Shown here: in pieces, positions 54,288 through 63,566 of the stretch
Position numbering within the stretch: position 1 is the stretch's first letter
How the letters are laid out: each line of letters begins with the position of its first letter
Origin: Sporolactobacillus sp. Y61
GTDB lineage: Bacteria; Bacillota; Bacilli; Bacillales; Sporolactobacillaceae
Length of the DNA: 64,000 bases
Reading direction: 5' to 3'
Assembly: GCF_040529185.1 (NCBI RefSeq)
Contig: NZ_CP159510.1
Location: 2,418,001 to 2,482,000, forward strand
Made by a program: the position numbers and the translations under genes
The notes under the pieces: model-generated
The model's database searches: none
What the model saw: only the letters and a program-made list of their open reading frames with translations
What the model was told of the DNA's origin: nothing

Positions 54288-54617
54288 TCAGACATAGAAA
54301 CCGCTGATCTGAAAAATGATACACCAGACAACCCCTGCAAAGCAGGTGACACTCAGCCATGTTATTTTTACAGGTGTGGTCACTGATGAGCGCAACATCA
54401 GCAGAAACAAAGGCAAAACGATCCACAGAATCACGTAGAGGATCAGGATGATAAAGAGAGAAGAAGCAACGAAAAATGAACTGTTGATCATGAAGATGAA
54501 CAGTAAGGACGGAAAGGCGGCGAACAAAGGGGTAAAAAGGACGAAGATCAGAATTTCCTTCCTGTACGTTTCTTCAAAAGCTGACAGACGACGTTTAAGC
54601 GCAACATAGAGATTCAT
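54288..54617 (-). CDS. Small membrane protein of unknown function
   Basis: A 109-residue protein with three hydrophobic helices (about 23-45, 50-76, 84-103) and a basic N-terminus (VALKRRLSAFEETYRKE). It is not recognised. It lies between scpB and dacB, where B. subtilis has ypuI, but YpuI is a longer soluble protein, so this is not it. The same direction and short gaps suggest co-transcription with the scp genes. Confidence 0.6.
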   Translation of the reverse strand: MNLYVALKRRLSAFEETYRKEILIFVLFTPLFAAFPSLLFIFMINSSFFVASSLFIILILYVILWIVLPLFLLMLRSSVTTPVKITWLSVTCFAGVVWCIIFQISGFYV

Positions 54618-54652
54618 CAGTTAATTTCCTCCGACTCTGTCAATCTGGATTC

Positions 54653-55246
54653 TTATAAATCTTTCACTGTCTCTTTATATCTATCATAAAACAAATCATA
54701 AGCATCCATTTGTTCTTTAGGCTGACCGGCTGCATCATGCAATGAAGGCATATCGTCGAGAGAGTGCAGACCAAAATAATCCAGAAAAGCTGTTGTCACG
54801 CCGTACAGAATGGCCCGTCCCGGACCTTCTGCCCTGCCCACTTCCTTAATCAGCCCTCTGACCATCAGAGTCTGCAATGCACGATCTGATTTTACACCAC
54901 GTATCTCATCAATCGTAATCCGGGAAACAGGCTGTTTGTAAGCGACAATGGCGACGGTTTCAAGCGCGGCCTGCGAAAGTGGGGAAGATTTAGGAATCGC
55001 TGCAAATTTTTCTGCATATTCAGCCATAAATGGCTTCGTTGTCATACGGTATCCTCCGGGTATGTCGACAATCATCAGTCCACATTTATCATTTTTATAT
55101 TCTTGTTTTAGCTTCGCGATGACATGAGTCAATTCCTGCTGACTGATGCCGGAAAGCGCGTGGGATAGTTCTTTGATCTGCACCCCTTCCTCCCCGGTCA
55201 GAAACAGGAGTCCCTCAATAATCGAATGCAGTTTCTCCGGTGTCAA
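54653..55246 (-). CDS. scpB: Segregation and condensation protein ScpB
   Basis: Subunit of the SMC condensin complex. The 197-residue protein consists of two winged-helix domains; family motifs include ETVAIVAYKQPVSRITIDEI (about residues 98-117) and GVKSDRALQTLMVRGLIKEV. It overlaps scpA by 32 bases, so the two kleisin-complex subunits are translated together. The C-terminus has a charged tail. Confidence 0.94.
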   Translation of the reverse strand: MTPEKLHSIIEGLLFLTGEEGVQIKELSHALSGISQQELTHVIAKLKQEYKNDKCGLMIVDIPGGYRMTTKPFMAEYAEKFAAIPKSSPLSQAALETVAIVAYKQPVSRITIDEIRGVKSDRALQTLMVRGLIKEVGRAEGPGRAILYGVTTAFLDYFGLHSLDDMPSLHDAAGQPKEQMDAYDLFYDRYKETVKDL

Positions 55247-56003
55247 TTGAATCAGCTCCTTTATCCAGACTCACTAAGATTCTGGAAAAATTTTCTTTCT
55301 GTCTGGCTTTAACTGCATTTTTCTTCATCAATTCAAGAATCGCCAAAAAAGTCACAACGAGATGCAGGTTGTCCTTTTGGGTAAACAAGGTATCAAAAAA
55401 GAGTGGAGCCCCTGCCCTTTTCAGTTCAGTCAGAACGACATTCATCTGAACACCAACCGGGAGGGTCTGCCGGTCGATCTTTGTATCCAGCGGCCCTTCC
55501 ATTTTTCTGCGTAAGAGCATGCGCTGAAAGGCGAGAAGCATATCACGCAGGGTAGCCCGTTCAGATTGGGGAATCACAGTCACATCTTCACGTTCATAAC
55601 GGGAAAAATCGTCCGGAGGTTTAGAATAAAGGAGATTTCTTTTCGATTCACTGTTGCGCAGTGTTTCAGCTGCCCCTTTATATCTCCTATACTCCAGCAA
55701 CTGTCTCATCAGCTCCTGACGCGACTCTTCCGGGTCTTCATAGGGCTGATCTTCATCATCATGATACACTTCGGGTTTAGGAAGCAGCATGCGACTTTTC
55801 ATATCAATCAAAGTGGCGGCCATGACAAGATATTCACTTGCAACATCCAGTTCCAGTTTCTGCATTTGATGTATGTAATCCATATATTGATCGGTGATTT
55901 CTGCCACCGGAATGTCATAAATATTAATTTCAAGCGTCTTGATCAGATGAAGCAGCAAATCAAGAGGGCCTTCAAATGCATCAATTTTTACTTTATATTC
56001 CAA
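55215..56003 (-). CDS. scpA: Segregation and condensation protein ScpA (kleisin)
   Basis: The kleisin that closes the SMC ring with ScpB. About 262 residues: N-terminal EYKVKIDAFEGPLDLLLHLI and LEINIYDIPVAEITDQYMDY (residues 2-45), ASEYLVMAATLIDMKSRMLL, and the C-terminal winged helix VVTFLAILELMKKNAV. TTG at 56003 is the best start: it gives the family N-terminus and AGGAGG is seven bases upstream. The frame is open to 56084, but that part looks non-coding. Confidence 0.93.
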   Translation of the reverse strand: MEYKVKIDAFEGPLDLLLHLIKTLEINIYDIPVAEITDQYMDYIHQMQKLELDVASEYLVMAATLIDMKSRMLLPKPEVYHDDEDQPYEDPEESRQELMRQLLEYRRYKGAAETLRNSESKRNLLYSKPPDDFSRYEREDVTVIPQSERATLRDMLLAFQRMLLRRKMEGPLDTKIDRQTLPVGVQMNVVLTELKRAGAPLFFDTLFTQKDNLHLVVTFLAILELMKKNAVKARQKENFSRILVSLDKGADSIDTGETAFDY

Positions 56004-56084
56004 ATCAGGTCCTCCTGTTTCAGGCGATTTCATGCACATATCATAGCATATTCCCGCGGGCCAGTGAATCCGGTCGTTTTGCAT

Positions 56085-56217
56085 CGCGTTTTTACCATCT
56101 GAACGTGTGAAGAAAACCTGCCGACCGGTAAGTTGCCAGCTGTTTCAGAGACTTGACAGTCGGTGGGACTGTTTCAATCGAGTTTATGATCCTTTTTGCG
56201 TTTTTCTATTTTAGTAC
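56085..56217. other. Gap between ribT and scpA
   Basis: About 130 bases with no gene; the ribT terminator begins at 56218. Nothing else was recognised. Confidence 0.4.
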
Positions 56218-56248
56218 AAAAAAAAAGAAACCGATCATATCCCGGTTT
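56218..56248 (-). terminator. Intrinsic terminator of ribT
   Basis: On the minus strand AAACCG pairs with CGGTTT around nine bases, then CTTTTTTTTT. It begins inside the last codons of ribT. Confidence 0.8.
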
Positions 56249-56615
56249 CCTTCTCTTCATTATTCTGAAAGCAGCTGTCAAAATAGCCCTTTATTGAATC
56301 TGAAGGAAGAAGTTTCACCTGTTCTCCAAGTGCTTTGTCTACGGCACAGATCATTTTTTTACCGACACCTTCTGCACGATAGGATGGATTCACACTGAGA
56401 TGTTTGATGACCGCTTCATCTGATCCTTCGTCCCGATAAATACCGATCACACCGATGACATCCTCACCATCTTTCCATAAAAACAGCTGCCAGGGTTCTT
56501 CTTCCTCATATCTGCTGATCGTTTGCTGAAGCACCCTGATATCTTTTTCTGACGGGATAAAAGACAAGAGTCCCATAGCGATTTTCTCATAACTTTTTTT
56601 ATAATGAATCAACAT
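56235..56615 (-). CDS. ribT: RibT-like GNAT acetyltransferase
   Basis: A 126-residue GNAT-fold protein starting MLIHYKKSYEKIAMGLLSFI, very like B. subtilis RibT. The acetyl-CoA site is visible as VNPSYRAEGVGKKMI (about 77-91). RibT takes its name from the riboflavin operon, where its substrate is unknown. Here the ribDEAH genes are missing and RibT stands alone between lysA and scpA, so it does not depend on riboflavin synthesis. ATG at 56615 follows GAGGGG. Confidence 0.85.
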   Translation of the reverse strand: MLIHYKKSYEKIAMGLLSFIPSEKDIRVLQQTISRYEEEEPWQLFLWKDGEDVIGVIGIYRDEGSDEAVIKHLSVNPSYRAEGVGKKMICAVDKALGEQVKLLPSDSIKGYFDSCFQNNEEKETGI

Positions 56616-56743
56616 TTCTTTTGACCCCTCATTACCATGATTGTTTCCTTCATAGATCACAGCTCAGAAAAGTTATCCATTTCTATTATAACCAACCCCA
56701 TCCCGTTCTGCACCTGTCATGTCGATATCACAGGATAAATCAA

Positions 56744-58066
56744 TTAATGACGCGAAAGAGACGATTTTAATGGAATGTCATGGCTGATCAGGTCATCGTA
56801 GGTCTCCCTGCGAACCGCAAGTTGAGCTTCCCCGTTTTCTACAAAGACAACGGCTGGATTAGGAAGACGATTATAATGGCTGGCCATTGAGTATCCATAG
56901 GCACCCGTGCAGAAAACGGCAATAATATCACCGCTTGTACCGGTCTTTGGCAATTTCGCATCTCTTATCAATACATCCCCTGTTTCACAGCATTTTCCTG
57001 CAATCGTGACAGGATCATCCGCGGGTTCATTTGCCCGTGTGGCACACAGAGCTTCATAATGAGCCTGGTATAGTGCCGGCCGGATATTATCGGTCATACC
57101 CCCGTCTGTCGACAGATATTTTCTGACACCCGGAATGAACTTTATTGATCCTGCAGTATACAATGTTGTTCCGGCTTCACCGACGATGGAGCGGCCGGGT
57201 TCGACCCATATTTCCGGTAAGGGAAGCGACCGCTTCCGGCATTCATCCTTGACGGCCGTAACAATATTTTTAATATAGATCTCAACAGGAAGCGGATGAT
57301 CATCTTCCGTGTATTTTATGCCGAATCCTCCTCCGAGGTTCAGGACATGCAACTGAAAATGATAATTTTTTTGCCATTTCCCCACATATTCATATATTTT
57401 TCTGACTGCCTGAATAAACCCTTCCGGCTCAAAGATCTGTGATCCAATATGACAATGGAGCCCCGCAAGTTCCAGATGACTTGCCTGTATAGCCTGAACA
57501 ACTGCGCGCTCCGCCATTCCGTTATCCAGATTGAATCCGAATTTTGTATCGTCCTGACCGGTCATAATAAATTCATGAGTATGGGCCTCGATACCTGGCG
57601 TCACGCGCAGAAGAATCTTCATTTTTTTCCCTCTTTCCGCGCAAAACTGTTCAAGACGAACAAGTTCATATTCATTATCCACAATGACCGTACCGATGTT
57701 TGCATCCAGAGCCATATGCAATTCCTCATCCGACTTATTGTTTCCGTGAAAGTTAATCTTATCTGCCGGAAAGCCTGCTTTCAGGGCTGTATATAATTCT
57801 CCACCTGAAACCACATCCAGAGAAAGGCCATATTCTTTAACCAGCTGAATCATCGCAATGGTGGAAAACGCCTTGCTGGCATATGCAACCTGCCAGGTCA
57901 GATTGCCGCATGCGGAAAAGCTCTGAATAAAAGACTCTATTTTTCTCCGGATCAGTTCGGTGTCGTATACATAGAGCGGTGTCCCATATTCGCGCGCAAG
58001 TTCTGCCGTATCCACGCCGCCGATATATAGATGATTATTTTCTCCGATTTGTTGTGTCCCATGCAA
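56744..58066 (-). CDS. lysA: Diaminopimelate decarboxylase LysA
   Basis: Last step of lysine synthesis; a PLP enzyme of the alanine racemase fold. The 440-residue protein has the PLP lysine in VAYASKAFST (about 64), LHCHIGSQIFEP, LNLGGGFGIKY, EPGRSIVG, and CETGDVL at the dimer site. As in B. subtilis it lies next to spoVAF, but here a 270-base gap with its own promoter and hairpin separates them, suggesting separate vegetative expression. Confidence 0.95.
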   Translation of the reverse strand: MHGTQQIGENNHLYIGGVDTAELAREYGTPLYVYDTELIRRKIESFIQSFSACGNLTWQVAYASKAFSTIAMIQLVKEYGLSLDVVSGGELYTALKAGFPADKINFHGNNKSDEELHMALDANIGTVIVDNEYELVRLEQFCAERGKKMKILLRVTPGIEAHTHEFIMTGQDDTKFGFNLDNGMAERAVVQAIQASHLELAGLHCHIGSQIFEPEGFIQAVRKIYEYVGKWQKNYHFQLHVLNLGGGFGIKYTEDDHPLPVEIYIKNIVTAVKDECRKRSLPLPEIWVEPGRSIVGEAGTTLYTAGSIKFIPGVRKYLSTDGGMTDNIRPALYQAHYEALCATRANEPADDPVTIAGKCCETGDVLIRDAKLPKTGTSGDIIAVFCTGAYGYSMASHYNRLPNPAVVFVENGEAQLAVRRETYDDLISHDIPLKSSLSRH

Positions 58067-58335
58067 AAGGATCTCCCCTTCCCGGTCTGCCCGTTCTCTG
58101 TTTTATTCACCGGGTCTTCCGTTACGAATGAAAAGAGCCTGTTTGGACCAGCTCTATCTCATTTTATTGTCAAAAAATGACGACGCCCGACAGTGATCTG
58201 TTTGTAAGTGCCGGAATGCAAACGACGGGAAACAGAACCCTGGCTGAGTGCGTCTGCTTCTTATTTCCCGTACATTTTTAGAAATACTGTCAAATTAGGT
58301 GTAGTGTACCATGTTTATCTGCTGTTCACAAGAGA
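58067..58335 (-). promoter_or_regulatory. lysA leader region with promoter-like and terminator-like elements
   Basis: On the minus strand a possible promoter TTGTGA, 17 bases, TACACT lies near 58290-58325. A long-range stem ACGGGAAA/TTTCCCGT (58225-58232 with 58264-58271) and an attenuator-like hairpin AGAGC/GCTCT followed by TTTTC (58130-58155) come before the gene. No lysine riboswitch core could be recognised. The layout suggests transcription attenuation of lysA, by an unknown signal. Confidence 0.4.
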
Positions 58336-59826
58336 TTAACTGTTTCCTGACTTTTTCGGTTGTCGATATTTATCTAATGGGCGCACAATACTCGGGCGAA
58401 CAATCGATGTCGGCATGGCACGCCTGATCAATATATTATATAATCCGGTCGGGTTAAACGGGATGAACGGCCACAGATAGGGTGTATCCAAATTTTTCAC
58501 GTGTGCAAGATAAATGATCATCCACGTCGTAAATATCATAAATCCGGGTACATGGAAAAAGGCAACTGCAAGAATAAGCAGCAATCTCATGATTTTATCA
58601 GCAAGCTGCAGCTCATAACTTGGCGTGGCGAATCCGCCAATCGCAGCAACTGAAGTATACAGGATAACTTCCGGAATGAAAACACCTGCCTCAATCGCAA
58701 TCTGTCCGATCAGCACAGCAGCAATTAAACCGAGGGCTGTGGACAGTGAAGTGGGCGTATGTATGGCTGCCATTCTGAGCGACTCGATACCTGCTTCAGC
58801 AATCAGGATCTGGACGATGAGCGGGAGGTTGTAATCCGTCTTGTTCGGTCCGATAAAACTCAGCTGCTCAGGAAGCAAATGGTCCTGGACGAGAAGAAGC
58901 CACAGCGGTACAAGAAAAATGGAACTGAAGACCGCAATGAAACGGATCCATCTCAGAAGAGCACCGGTAACAGTCACCTGGCGGTATTCCTCAACATGCT
59001 GTAAATGATGAAAAAGTGTCGTTGGAAGGATCATCACACTTGGCGACGTATCGGATATCAGTACCACATGCCCTTCCAGAAGGTGACTGGCAGCAACATC
59101 CGGGCGACCGGTGTAACGGACCAGTGGGAAAGGATTCCATCCCTGTTTCATGATAAATTCTTCCAGTGCATTGTCAGCCATTGGAATACCGTCTACATTG
59201 ATCGCCTTCAATTCCTGCCTCAACGTTTTCAGAATACCGGGGTTAGCCACATCCTTTAAATAACAGAGGCAGACATCCGTCCGGGATCGAACGCCTACCT
59301 GCATGATTTCGCTACGAAAACGCGGATCACGGATTCTTCTTCTGATCAGTCCTGAATTTTCAATAATATTTTCAGTGAATCCGTCTTTTGAACCGCGGAC
59401 CACTTTTTCTACATCAGGCTCCTGCGGCTGCCTGCCCGGATAATGACGAAGGTCAATACTTAAACCGGTCGTTTCCCCATCGATGATGATGACGATCCGT
59501 CCGGTCAGCATTTTATCAATGACTTCATTCAGTGTCGTGATCTCTTCAACCTGATAATGAACAAGATGTTGTTTAATTTCCTTAAAAATATCCAAAGTAT
59601 GCTCATTGTTATTCGTGATACGCATAAATTCACGCATCATGATAGTGATCATGCTGCTGTCTGCCAGACTGTTGGTATAATACATGCGACAACTACGGCC
59701 GAGGATACGAATGTCACGTTCACCGACATCAAAGTTTTCCGGCCCGATATCTAAAATGTTGTACATCTTCCGGACATTGTCATCTATAAATTTGCTGATC
59801 GGCTTTTTTTCTGTCTGGCTGGCCAT
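58336..59826 (-). CDS. spoVAF: Stage V sporulation protein AF (GerA-family-like)
   Basis: A 496-residue spore membrane protein related to the GerAA germination receptor subunits. The N-terminal half is soluble (ILDIGPENFDVGERDIRILG) and the C-terminal half has five or so helices (AVFSSIFLVPLWLLL, STALGLIAAVLIGQIAIEAG). In Bacillus it forms a complex with FigP and speeds germination. It ends the spoVA operon, 13 bases after spoVAE. Confidence 0.92.
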   Translation of the reverse strand: MASQTEKKPISKFIDDNVRKMYNILDIGPENFDVGERDIRILGRSCRMYYTNSLADSSMITIMMREFMRITNNNEHTLDIFKEIKQHLVHYQVEEITTLNEVIDKMLTGRIVIIIDGETTGLSIDLRHYPGRQPQEPDVEKVVRGSKDGFTENIIENSGLIRRRIRDPRFRSEIMQVGVRSRTDVCLCYLKDVANPGILKTLRQELKAINVDGIPMADNALEEFIMKQGWNPFPLVRYTGRPDVAASHLLEGHVVLISDTSPSVMILPTTLFHHLQHVEEYRQVTVTGALLRWIRFIAVFSSIFLVPLWLLLVQDHLLPEQLSFIGPNKTDYNLPLIVQILIAEAGIESLRMAAIHTPTSLSTALGLIAAVLIGQIAIEAGVFIPEVILYTSVAAIGGFATPSYELQLADKIMRLLLILAVAFFHVPGFMIFTTWMIIYLAHVKNLDTPYLWPFIPFNPTGLYNILIRRAMPTSIVRPSIVRPLDKYRQPKKSGNS

Positions 59827-59838
59827 GAAGCAACCTCC

Positions 59839-60189
59839 TTATCCTTTTGGCTTGAATACCAAAGCGACAAGGAATCCAAACAAAATAGCCGACGTAATCC
59901 CTGCCGATGTCAATTTGAAAATCCCAATGGCGATCCCAAGATACCCGTGCTCATGCCCTTCTGCCATGGCTCCGTGTAACAGCGAGTGACCAAAACTTGT
60001 GATAGGTACAGTTGCTCCGGCCCCGGAAAATGCAATCAGTCGATCATAAAGTCCGAATACATCGAAGGCAGCACCAAGAACAACAAATGACGCAACGACG
60101 TGAGCAGGTGTCAATTTAAATACATCCATTAAAATCTGACCGACTGTACAGATTGCACCACCAACAAGAAAAGCATAGAGAAAAATCAT
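59839..60189 (-). CDS. spoVAE: Stage V sporulation protein AE (SpoVAEb type)
   Basis: A 116-residue membrane protein with about four helices and family motifs [20 protein letters not shown] and [20 protein letters not shown]. SpoVAE, with SpoVAC and SpoVAD, forms the dipicolinic-acid channel of the spore inner membrane. It overlaps the spoVAD stop as ATGA. The longer soluble SpoVAEa of B. subtilis is not present. Confidence 0.94.
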   Translation of the reverse strand: MIFLYAFLVGGAICTVGQILMDVFKLTPAHVVASFVVLGAAFDVFGLYDRLIAFSGAGATVPITSFGHSLLHGAMAEGHEHGYLGIAIGIFKLTSAGITSAILFGFLVALVFKPKG

Positions 60190-61205
60190 CGTTTCTCCTC
60201 CTTAGCCGATTCAAGAACTACTGCGTGAGCAATGCAAGGAATGGTATCCTTTTGTTTCGGTGTCACACTGTTCAGAAGTGCACCAGTTGCAACAATCAGT
60301 ACACGCTTCATTGATCCTTCGGCCAGCCGCTGATAAAGATATCCGTAGGTCACCACAGCTGAACAGGCACATCCGCTTCCACCGGCATTCACCGGCTGGT
60401 CGGGGCTGTAAATCATCAGTCCTGAATCCTGATGTTGCCTGCTGATATCGAGCCCTTTCTCAATGAGCAGCTCTTTAAGAATCGGTGATCCGACACTTGA
60501 GAGATCGCCTGTCATAATCAGATCGTATTCATCCGGAGTCCTTCCAGTGTCCTGAAAATGTGTCCAAATCGTATCCGCAGCAGCAGGTGCCATCGCTGAA
60601 CCCATATTATTTGCATCGGCAACTCCCCAGTCAATGACCCTGCCAATCGTAGCGCCTGCTACTCTTACCCTTCCTTTTTCTCTTGTCACCAGCGCAGCCC
60701 CCGCACCGGTAACCGTAAATGTCTGAGTCAGGTTGTTCGGTCCTCCATATTCAGTCGGATATCGGAACTGCCGTTCAGCGGTTGCATTATGGCTGCTTAC
60801 CGCGCACAGCACATGCTCTGCATAACCGCTGTCTACAAGCAGCGCACCGGTAGCCAGTGTCTCCATCGAAGTGGAGCAGGCACCGAACAGCCCCAGAAAA
60901 GGAATACGATGTTCACGGGCGATAAAATTTGAAGTCACTGTCTGATCCATTAAATCACCGGCCAGGAAGAAATCAACATCCCCTTCTGCCTTTCCCGCTT
61001 TAGCCAGGCAGAAAGAAATTGAACGACGCAATAACGCACGCTCCGCTTCAACCCAGTCCTTCTCTCCGCAGTAAAGCGTCGGATATTCCTTATCAAAGGT
61101 TCCGGCAAGTGGTCCCTGTCCTTCAAGAGGTCCGACTACTGTACCCGTAGACAGCAGATAGACCGGATGTTCAAAACGCCATGTTTGTTTTCTTACTTTA
61201 GCCAT
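60186..61205 (-). CDS. spoVAD: Stage V sporulation protein AD (dipicolinate-binding)
   Basis: A 339-residue protein with a thiolase-like fold that binds dipicolinic acid on the outer face of the spore inner membrane. [20 protein letters not shown] (about residues 107-126) keeps the cysteine of the thiolase fold. [20 protein letters not shown] is near the C-terminus. It lies between spoVAC and spoVAE. Length and motifs are normal for the family. Confidence 0.95.
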   Translation of the reverse strand: MAKVRKQTWRFEHPVYLLSTGTVVGPLEGQGPLAGTFDKEYPTLYCGEKDWVEAERALLRRSISFCLAKAGKAEGDVDFFLAGDLMDQTVTSNFIAREHRIPFLGLFGACSTSMETLATGALLVDSGYAEHVLCAVSSHNATAERQFRYPTEYGGPNNLTQTFTVTGAGAALVTREKGRVRVAGATIGRVIDWGVADANNMGSAMAPAAADTIWTHFQDTGRTPDEYDLIMTGDLSSVGSPILKELLIEKGLDISRQHQDSGLMIYSPDQPVNAGGSGCACSAVVTYGYLYQRLAEGSMKRVLIVATGALLNSVTPKQKDTIPCIAHAVVLESAKEEKR

Positions 61206-61220
61206 GGTCTACTCACTCCT

Positions 61221-61718
61221 TTAAAGCAAATGTTCGATAAACAAACGAAGCATGCCCATAACTGCAGCAGAAACCACACCAAACACAATGACTTCTCCGG
61301 CAAGTGAGAATAGATTTGTCGCAATTCCGAGCACGATACCCTCATTCTTGTGTTCAAGCGCTGCACTGGTAATTGAATTGGCGAAGCCGGTTACCGGGAC
61401 AATGGATCCTGCACCGGCATATCTGGCAAGTTTATCGTAGATACCGAATCCGGTCATCAGAGCGGATATGAGAATAAGCGTTGCAACCGTCGGATTTCCT
61501 GCACCTTCACTGGAAAAATGGAAAAAATGCATATAAAAAACCTGGATGCATTGTCCAATAACACAGATCAGACCACCAAAGAAAAAGGCTCTGAAACAAT
61601 TAGCTACATAAGGAATTTTCGGCTGGAAGGGTTTTATGTTCTCGGTATAGTTTTTCGGATCATTAAGCAAGGTGTCTTCCCCCATCATAGGAAATCTGAA
61701 GCTTCCCGTAGTATTCAC
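61221..61718 (-). CDS. spoVAC: Stage V sporulation protein AC (mechanosensitive channel)
   Basis: A membrane protein of about 155-165 residues that in B. subtilis acts as a mechanosensitive channel for dipicolinic acid. Motifs: FFGGLICVIGQCIQVFYMHF (about residues 49-68), GYGIYDKLARYAGAGSIVPV-like (here FGIYDKLARYAGAGSIVPVT). The start is uncertain: GTG at 61718 or ATG at 61688/61685, none with a strong ribosome site. It is the first spoVA gene here; spoVAA and spoVAB, normally in front, are missing. Confidence 0.92.
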   Translation of the reverse strand: MNTTGSFRFPMMGEDTLLNDPKNYTENIKPFQPKIPYVANCFRAFFFGGLICVIGQCIQVFYMHFFHFSSEGAGNPTVATLILISALMTGFGIYDKLARYAGAGSIVPVTGFANSITSAALEHKNEGIVLGIATNLFSLAGEVIVFGVVSAAVMGMLRLFIEHLL

Positions 61719-61856
61719 TGAAAGGCTGAAAAATATGTCCGGAAGAAATACTGCCGACGGGCACGTTCCGGGGCGCTGCCGGAGGTCTGGTTTTTTTGAA
61801 CCCTTTTCCCACGAAAATTTTGTTCTTTTCTCAAATACAAAGAAAAAGCCGGACGG

Positions 61857-62615
61857 CTATTCGGCCATCTGACTTTTTATTTCTTCAAGTATCTTTTTTT
61901 CCAGCCGGGAAACCTGTACCTGTGATATTCCAAGACGCTGAGCCACCTCAGTTTGTGTCTGGTCCTTGAAATAGCGCAGATAGACAATCAGCCGCTCTCG
62001 TTTATCAAGCTGTTCCAGAGCTTCTCTGACCACCATTTTGTCAAACCACTTTCCGTTGTCACCATCCGATATCTGATCGAGAATTGTAATTGGGTCACCA
62101 TCGTTTTCAAAAACCGTTTCATGAATAGAAGAAGGTGAGCGGATCGCTTCCTGCGACAGCACGATATCTTCAGCGGGAAGTTCCAGCGCTTCAGCAAGTT
62201 CACTGATTGTCGGATTTCTTCCCAGTTTTTTAGACAATTCATCTTTTTTTTTCCGGACCTTAATGCCGGTTTCCTTCAGTGACCGGCTGACCTTTACCGC
62301 CCCGTCGTCACGGATAAAGCGCTGGATTTCCCCGATGATCATTGGGACGGCATATGTTGAAAATTTGACATCAAATTTCAAATCAAATTTATCCACCGAT
62401 TTAAGTAAACCGATACATCCGATCTGAAATAGATCATCCGGTTCATACCCTCTGTTGATAAAACGCTGGACAACCGACCATACCAGTCGCATATTTTTTT
62501 GAACCAGGCGGTCCCGTGCATCATGATCACCTGTCTGGCTGCGTCTGATCAACTGCTTGACTTCTTTATCATCAAGAAGCGGCTCTTTCGCCTCTTTCCG
62601 GGGATTTAACTCCAT
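61857..62615 (-). CDS. sigF: RNA polymerase sporulation sigma factor SigF (SpoIIAC)
   Basis: The first forespore-specific sigma factor. About 252 residues: region 2 (FQIGCIGLLKSVDKFD and KFSTYAVPMIIGEIQRFIRD), region 3 and region 4 (LDKRERLIVYLRYFKDQTQT, QRLGISQVQVSRLEKKIL). It is the third gene of spoIIAA-spoIIAB-sigF, held inactive by SpoIIAB until released. ATG at 62615 follows AGGGAG at eight bases; ATG at 62621 is too close to it. Confidence 0.96.
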   Translation of the reverse strand: MELNPRKEAKEPLLDDKEVKQLIRRSQTGDHDARDRLVQKNMRLVWSVVQRFINRGYEPDDLFQIGCIGLLKSVDKFDLKFDVKFSTYAVPMIIGEIQRFIRDDGAVKVSRSLKETGIKVRKKKDELSKKLGRNPTISELAEALELPAEDIVLSQEAIRSPSSIHETVFENDGDPITILDQISDGDNGKWFDKMVVREALEQLDKRERLIVYLRYFKDQTQTEVAQRLGISQVQVSRLEKKILEEIKSQMAE

Positions 62616-62627
62616 GTGCATGTCTCC

Positions 62628-63068
62628 CTACTTGCATACTGCCTTGTTATGGGTTATCGCCTTAGTCATGAAAATCGTCGTACCCTTTCCCTGCACGGAT
62701 TCGATAGTCACGTGATCCATAAAGTTTTCCATAATCGTAAAACCCATACCGGATCTTTCAAGCTCGGGTTTCGTCGTAAACAATGGCTGACGCGCCTGCT
62801 CAATATCCTGAATCCCTGCCCCGTCGTCATGAATACTGAGACTGAGCGCGCCATGATCCAGCTCAGCGCAGACACGGACGATACCCTTACCGGTGTTTCC
62901 GTATCCGTGAATAATGCAGTTGGTTACAGCTTCTGAAACCACCGTCTTAATTTCAGTCAGTTCTTCTAAAGTGGGATCCAGCTGGGCGACAAAAGATGCA
63001 ACGGTTACACGGGCAAATGATTCATTACTGCTTATTGCGGAAAAGGTCAGCGTCATCTTATTTGTCAT
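62628..63068 (-). CDS. spoIIAB: Anti-sigma F factor and serine kinase SpoIIAB
   Basis: Binds and inhibits SigF; also phosphorylates SpoIIAA. The 146-residue GHKL ATPase has N-box [19 protein letters not shown] (about 41-59), DDGAGI (about 86) and [11 protein letters not shown] (about 110). ATG at 63068 (MTNKMTLTF) matches B. subtilis and follows GGGGGTGG. The frame open to 63140 overlaps spoIIAA. Confidence 0.96.
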   Translation of the reverse strand: MTNKMTLTFSAISSNESFARVTVASFVAQLDPTLEELTEIKTVVSEAVTNCIIHGYGNTGKGIVRVCAELDHGALSLSIHDDGAGIQDIEQARQPLFTTKPELERSGMGFTIMENFMDHVTIESVQGKGTTIFMTKAITHNKAVCK

Positions 63069-63069
63069 T

Positions 63070-63420
63070 TTAGGCCACCCCCAGGGAATGAAGTGCATAT
63101 TGTTCATCTGTCTCAAGCCGGATGATTTTGAACATACCACTCAGTTCAAATAGTCTGCGAACTGTCGGGGAAATGGAGCAGACGACCATTTCTCCTCCAA
63201 GTCCGGCAATTTTTTTATATCGGCCAAGTATCACCCCAAGTCCTGAACTGTCCATAAATTCCAGTTTCCCGAGATTCAGAAGAATATGATGAACCGGCTC
63301 TTCATCCATTATCCTGTTCACCTGATTACGAAGATCATCAGCTGTATGATGATCAAGTTCTCCCTCCAGCCGGATACAGAGGACACCGAATTTAACTTCT
63401 AAATTGGTTTTTAAAGCCAT
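63070..63420 (-). CDS. spoIIAA: Anti-anti-sigma F factor SpoIIAA
   Basis: STAS-domain protein of 116 residues that, when unphosphorylated, frees SigF from SpoIIAB. The phosphorylated serine is Ser58 in [10 protein letters not shown]. Length and motif agree with B. subtilis. It is the first gene of the spoIIA operon, preceded by a sigma-H-like promoter, and its stop is one base away from the spoIIAB start. Confidence 0.96.
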   Translation of the reverse strand: MALKTNLEVKFGVLCIRLEGELDHHTADDLRNQVNRIMDEEPVHHILLNLGKLEFMDSSGLGVILGRYKKIAGLGGEMVVCSISPTVRRLFELSGMFKIIRLETDEQYALHSLGVA

Positions 63421-63480
63421 GTGATGATTTCCCCTCTCTCATTTCTGTACTGAAAAGACGTGATTCTATTTAAATACACT

Positions 63481-63506
63481 TTTCTATGCAGAATGTAGTG
63501 ATTCCT
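63481..63506 (-). promoter_or_regulatory. Sigma-H-type promoter of the spoIIA operon
   Basis: On the minus strand AGGAATC (63500-63506), 12 bases and ATAGAAA (63481-63487) match the sigma-H consensus (AGGAWWW, GAAW). In B. subtilis spoIIA is transcribed by sigma-H with Spo0A~P. The -10 lies about 60 bases before the start codon. Confidence 0.7.
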
Positions 63507-63566
63507 TCACACTGACATAACTAGTGTCCATTCGGCAAAATACGGACTGATCAGCCATCCATTAAA

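Noticed and set aside
58067..58335. Lysine riboswitch in front of lysA
   Set aside because: No L-box core sequence was found by eye; only generic hairpins are visible.
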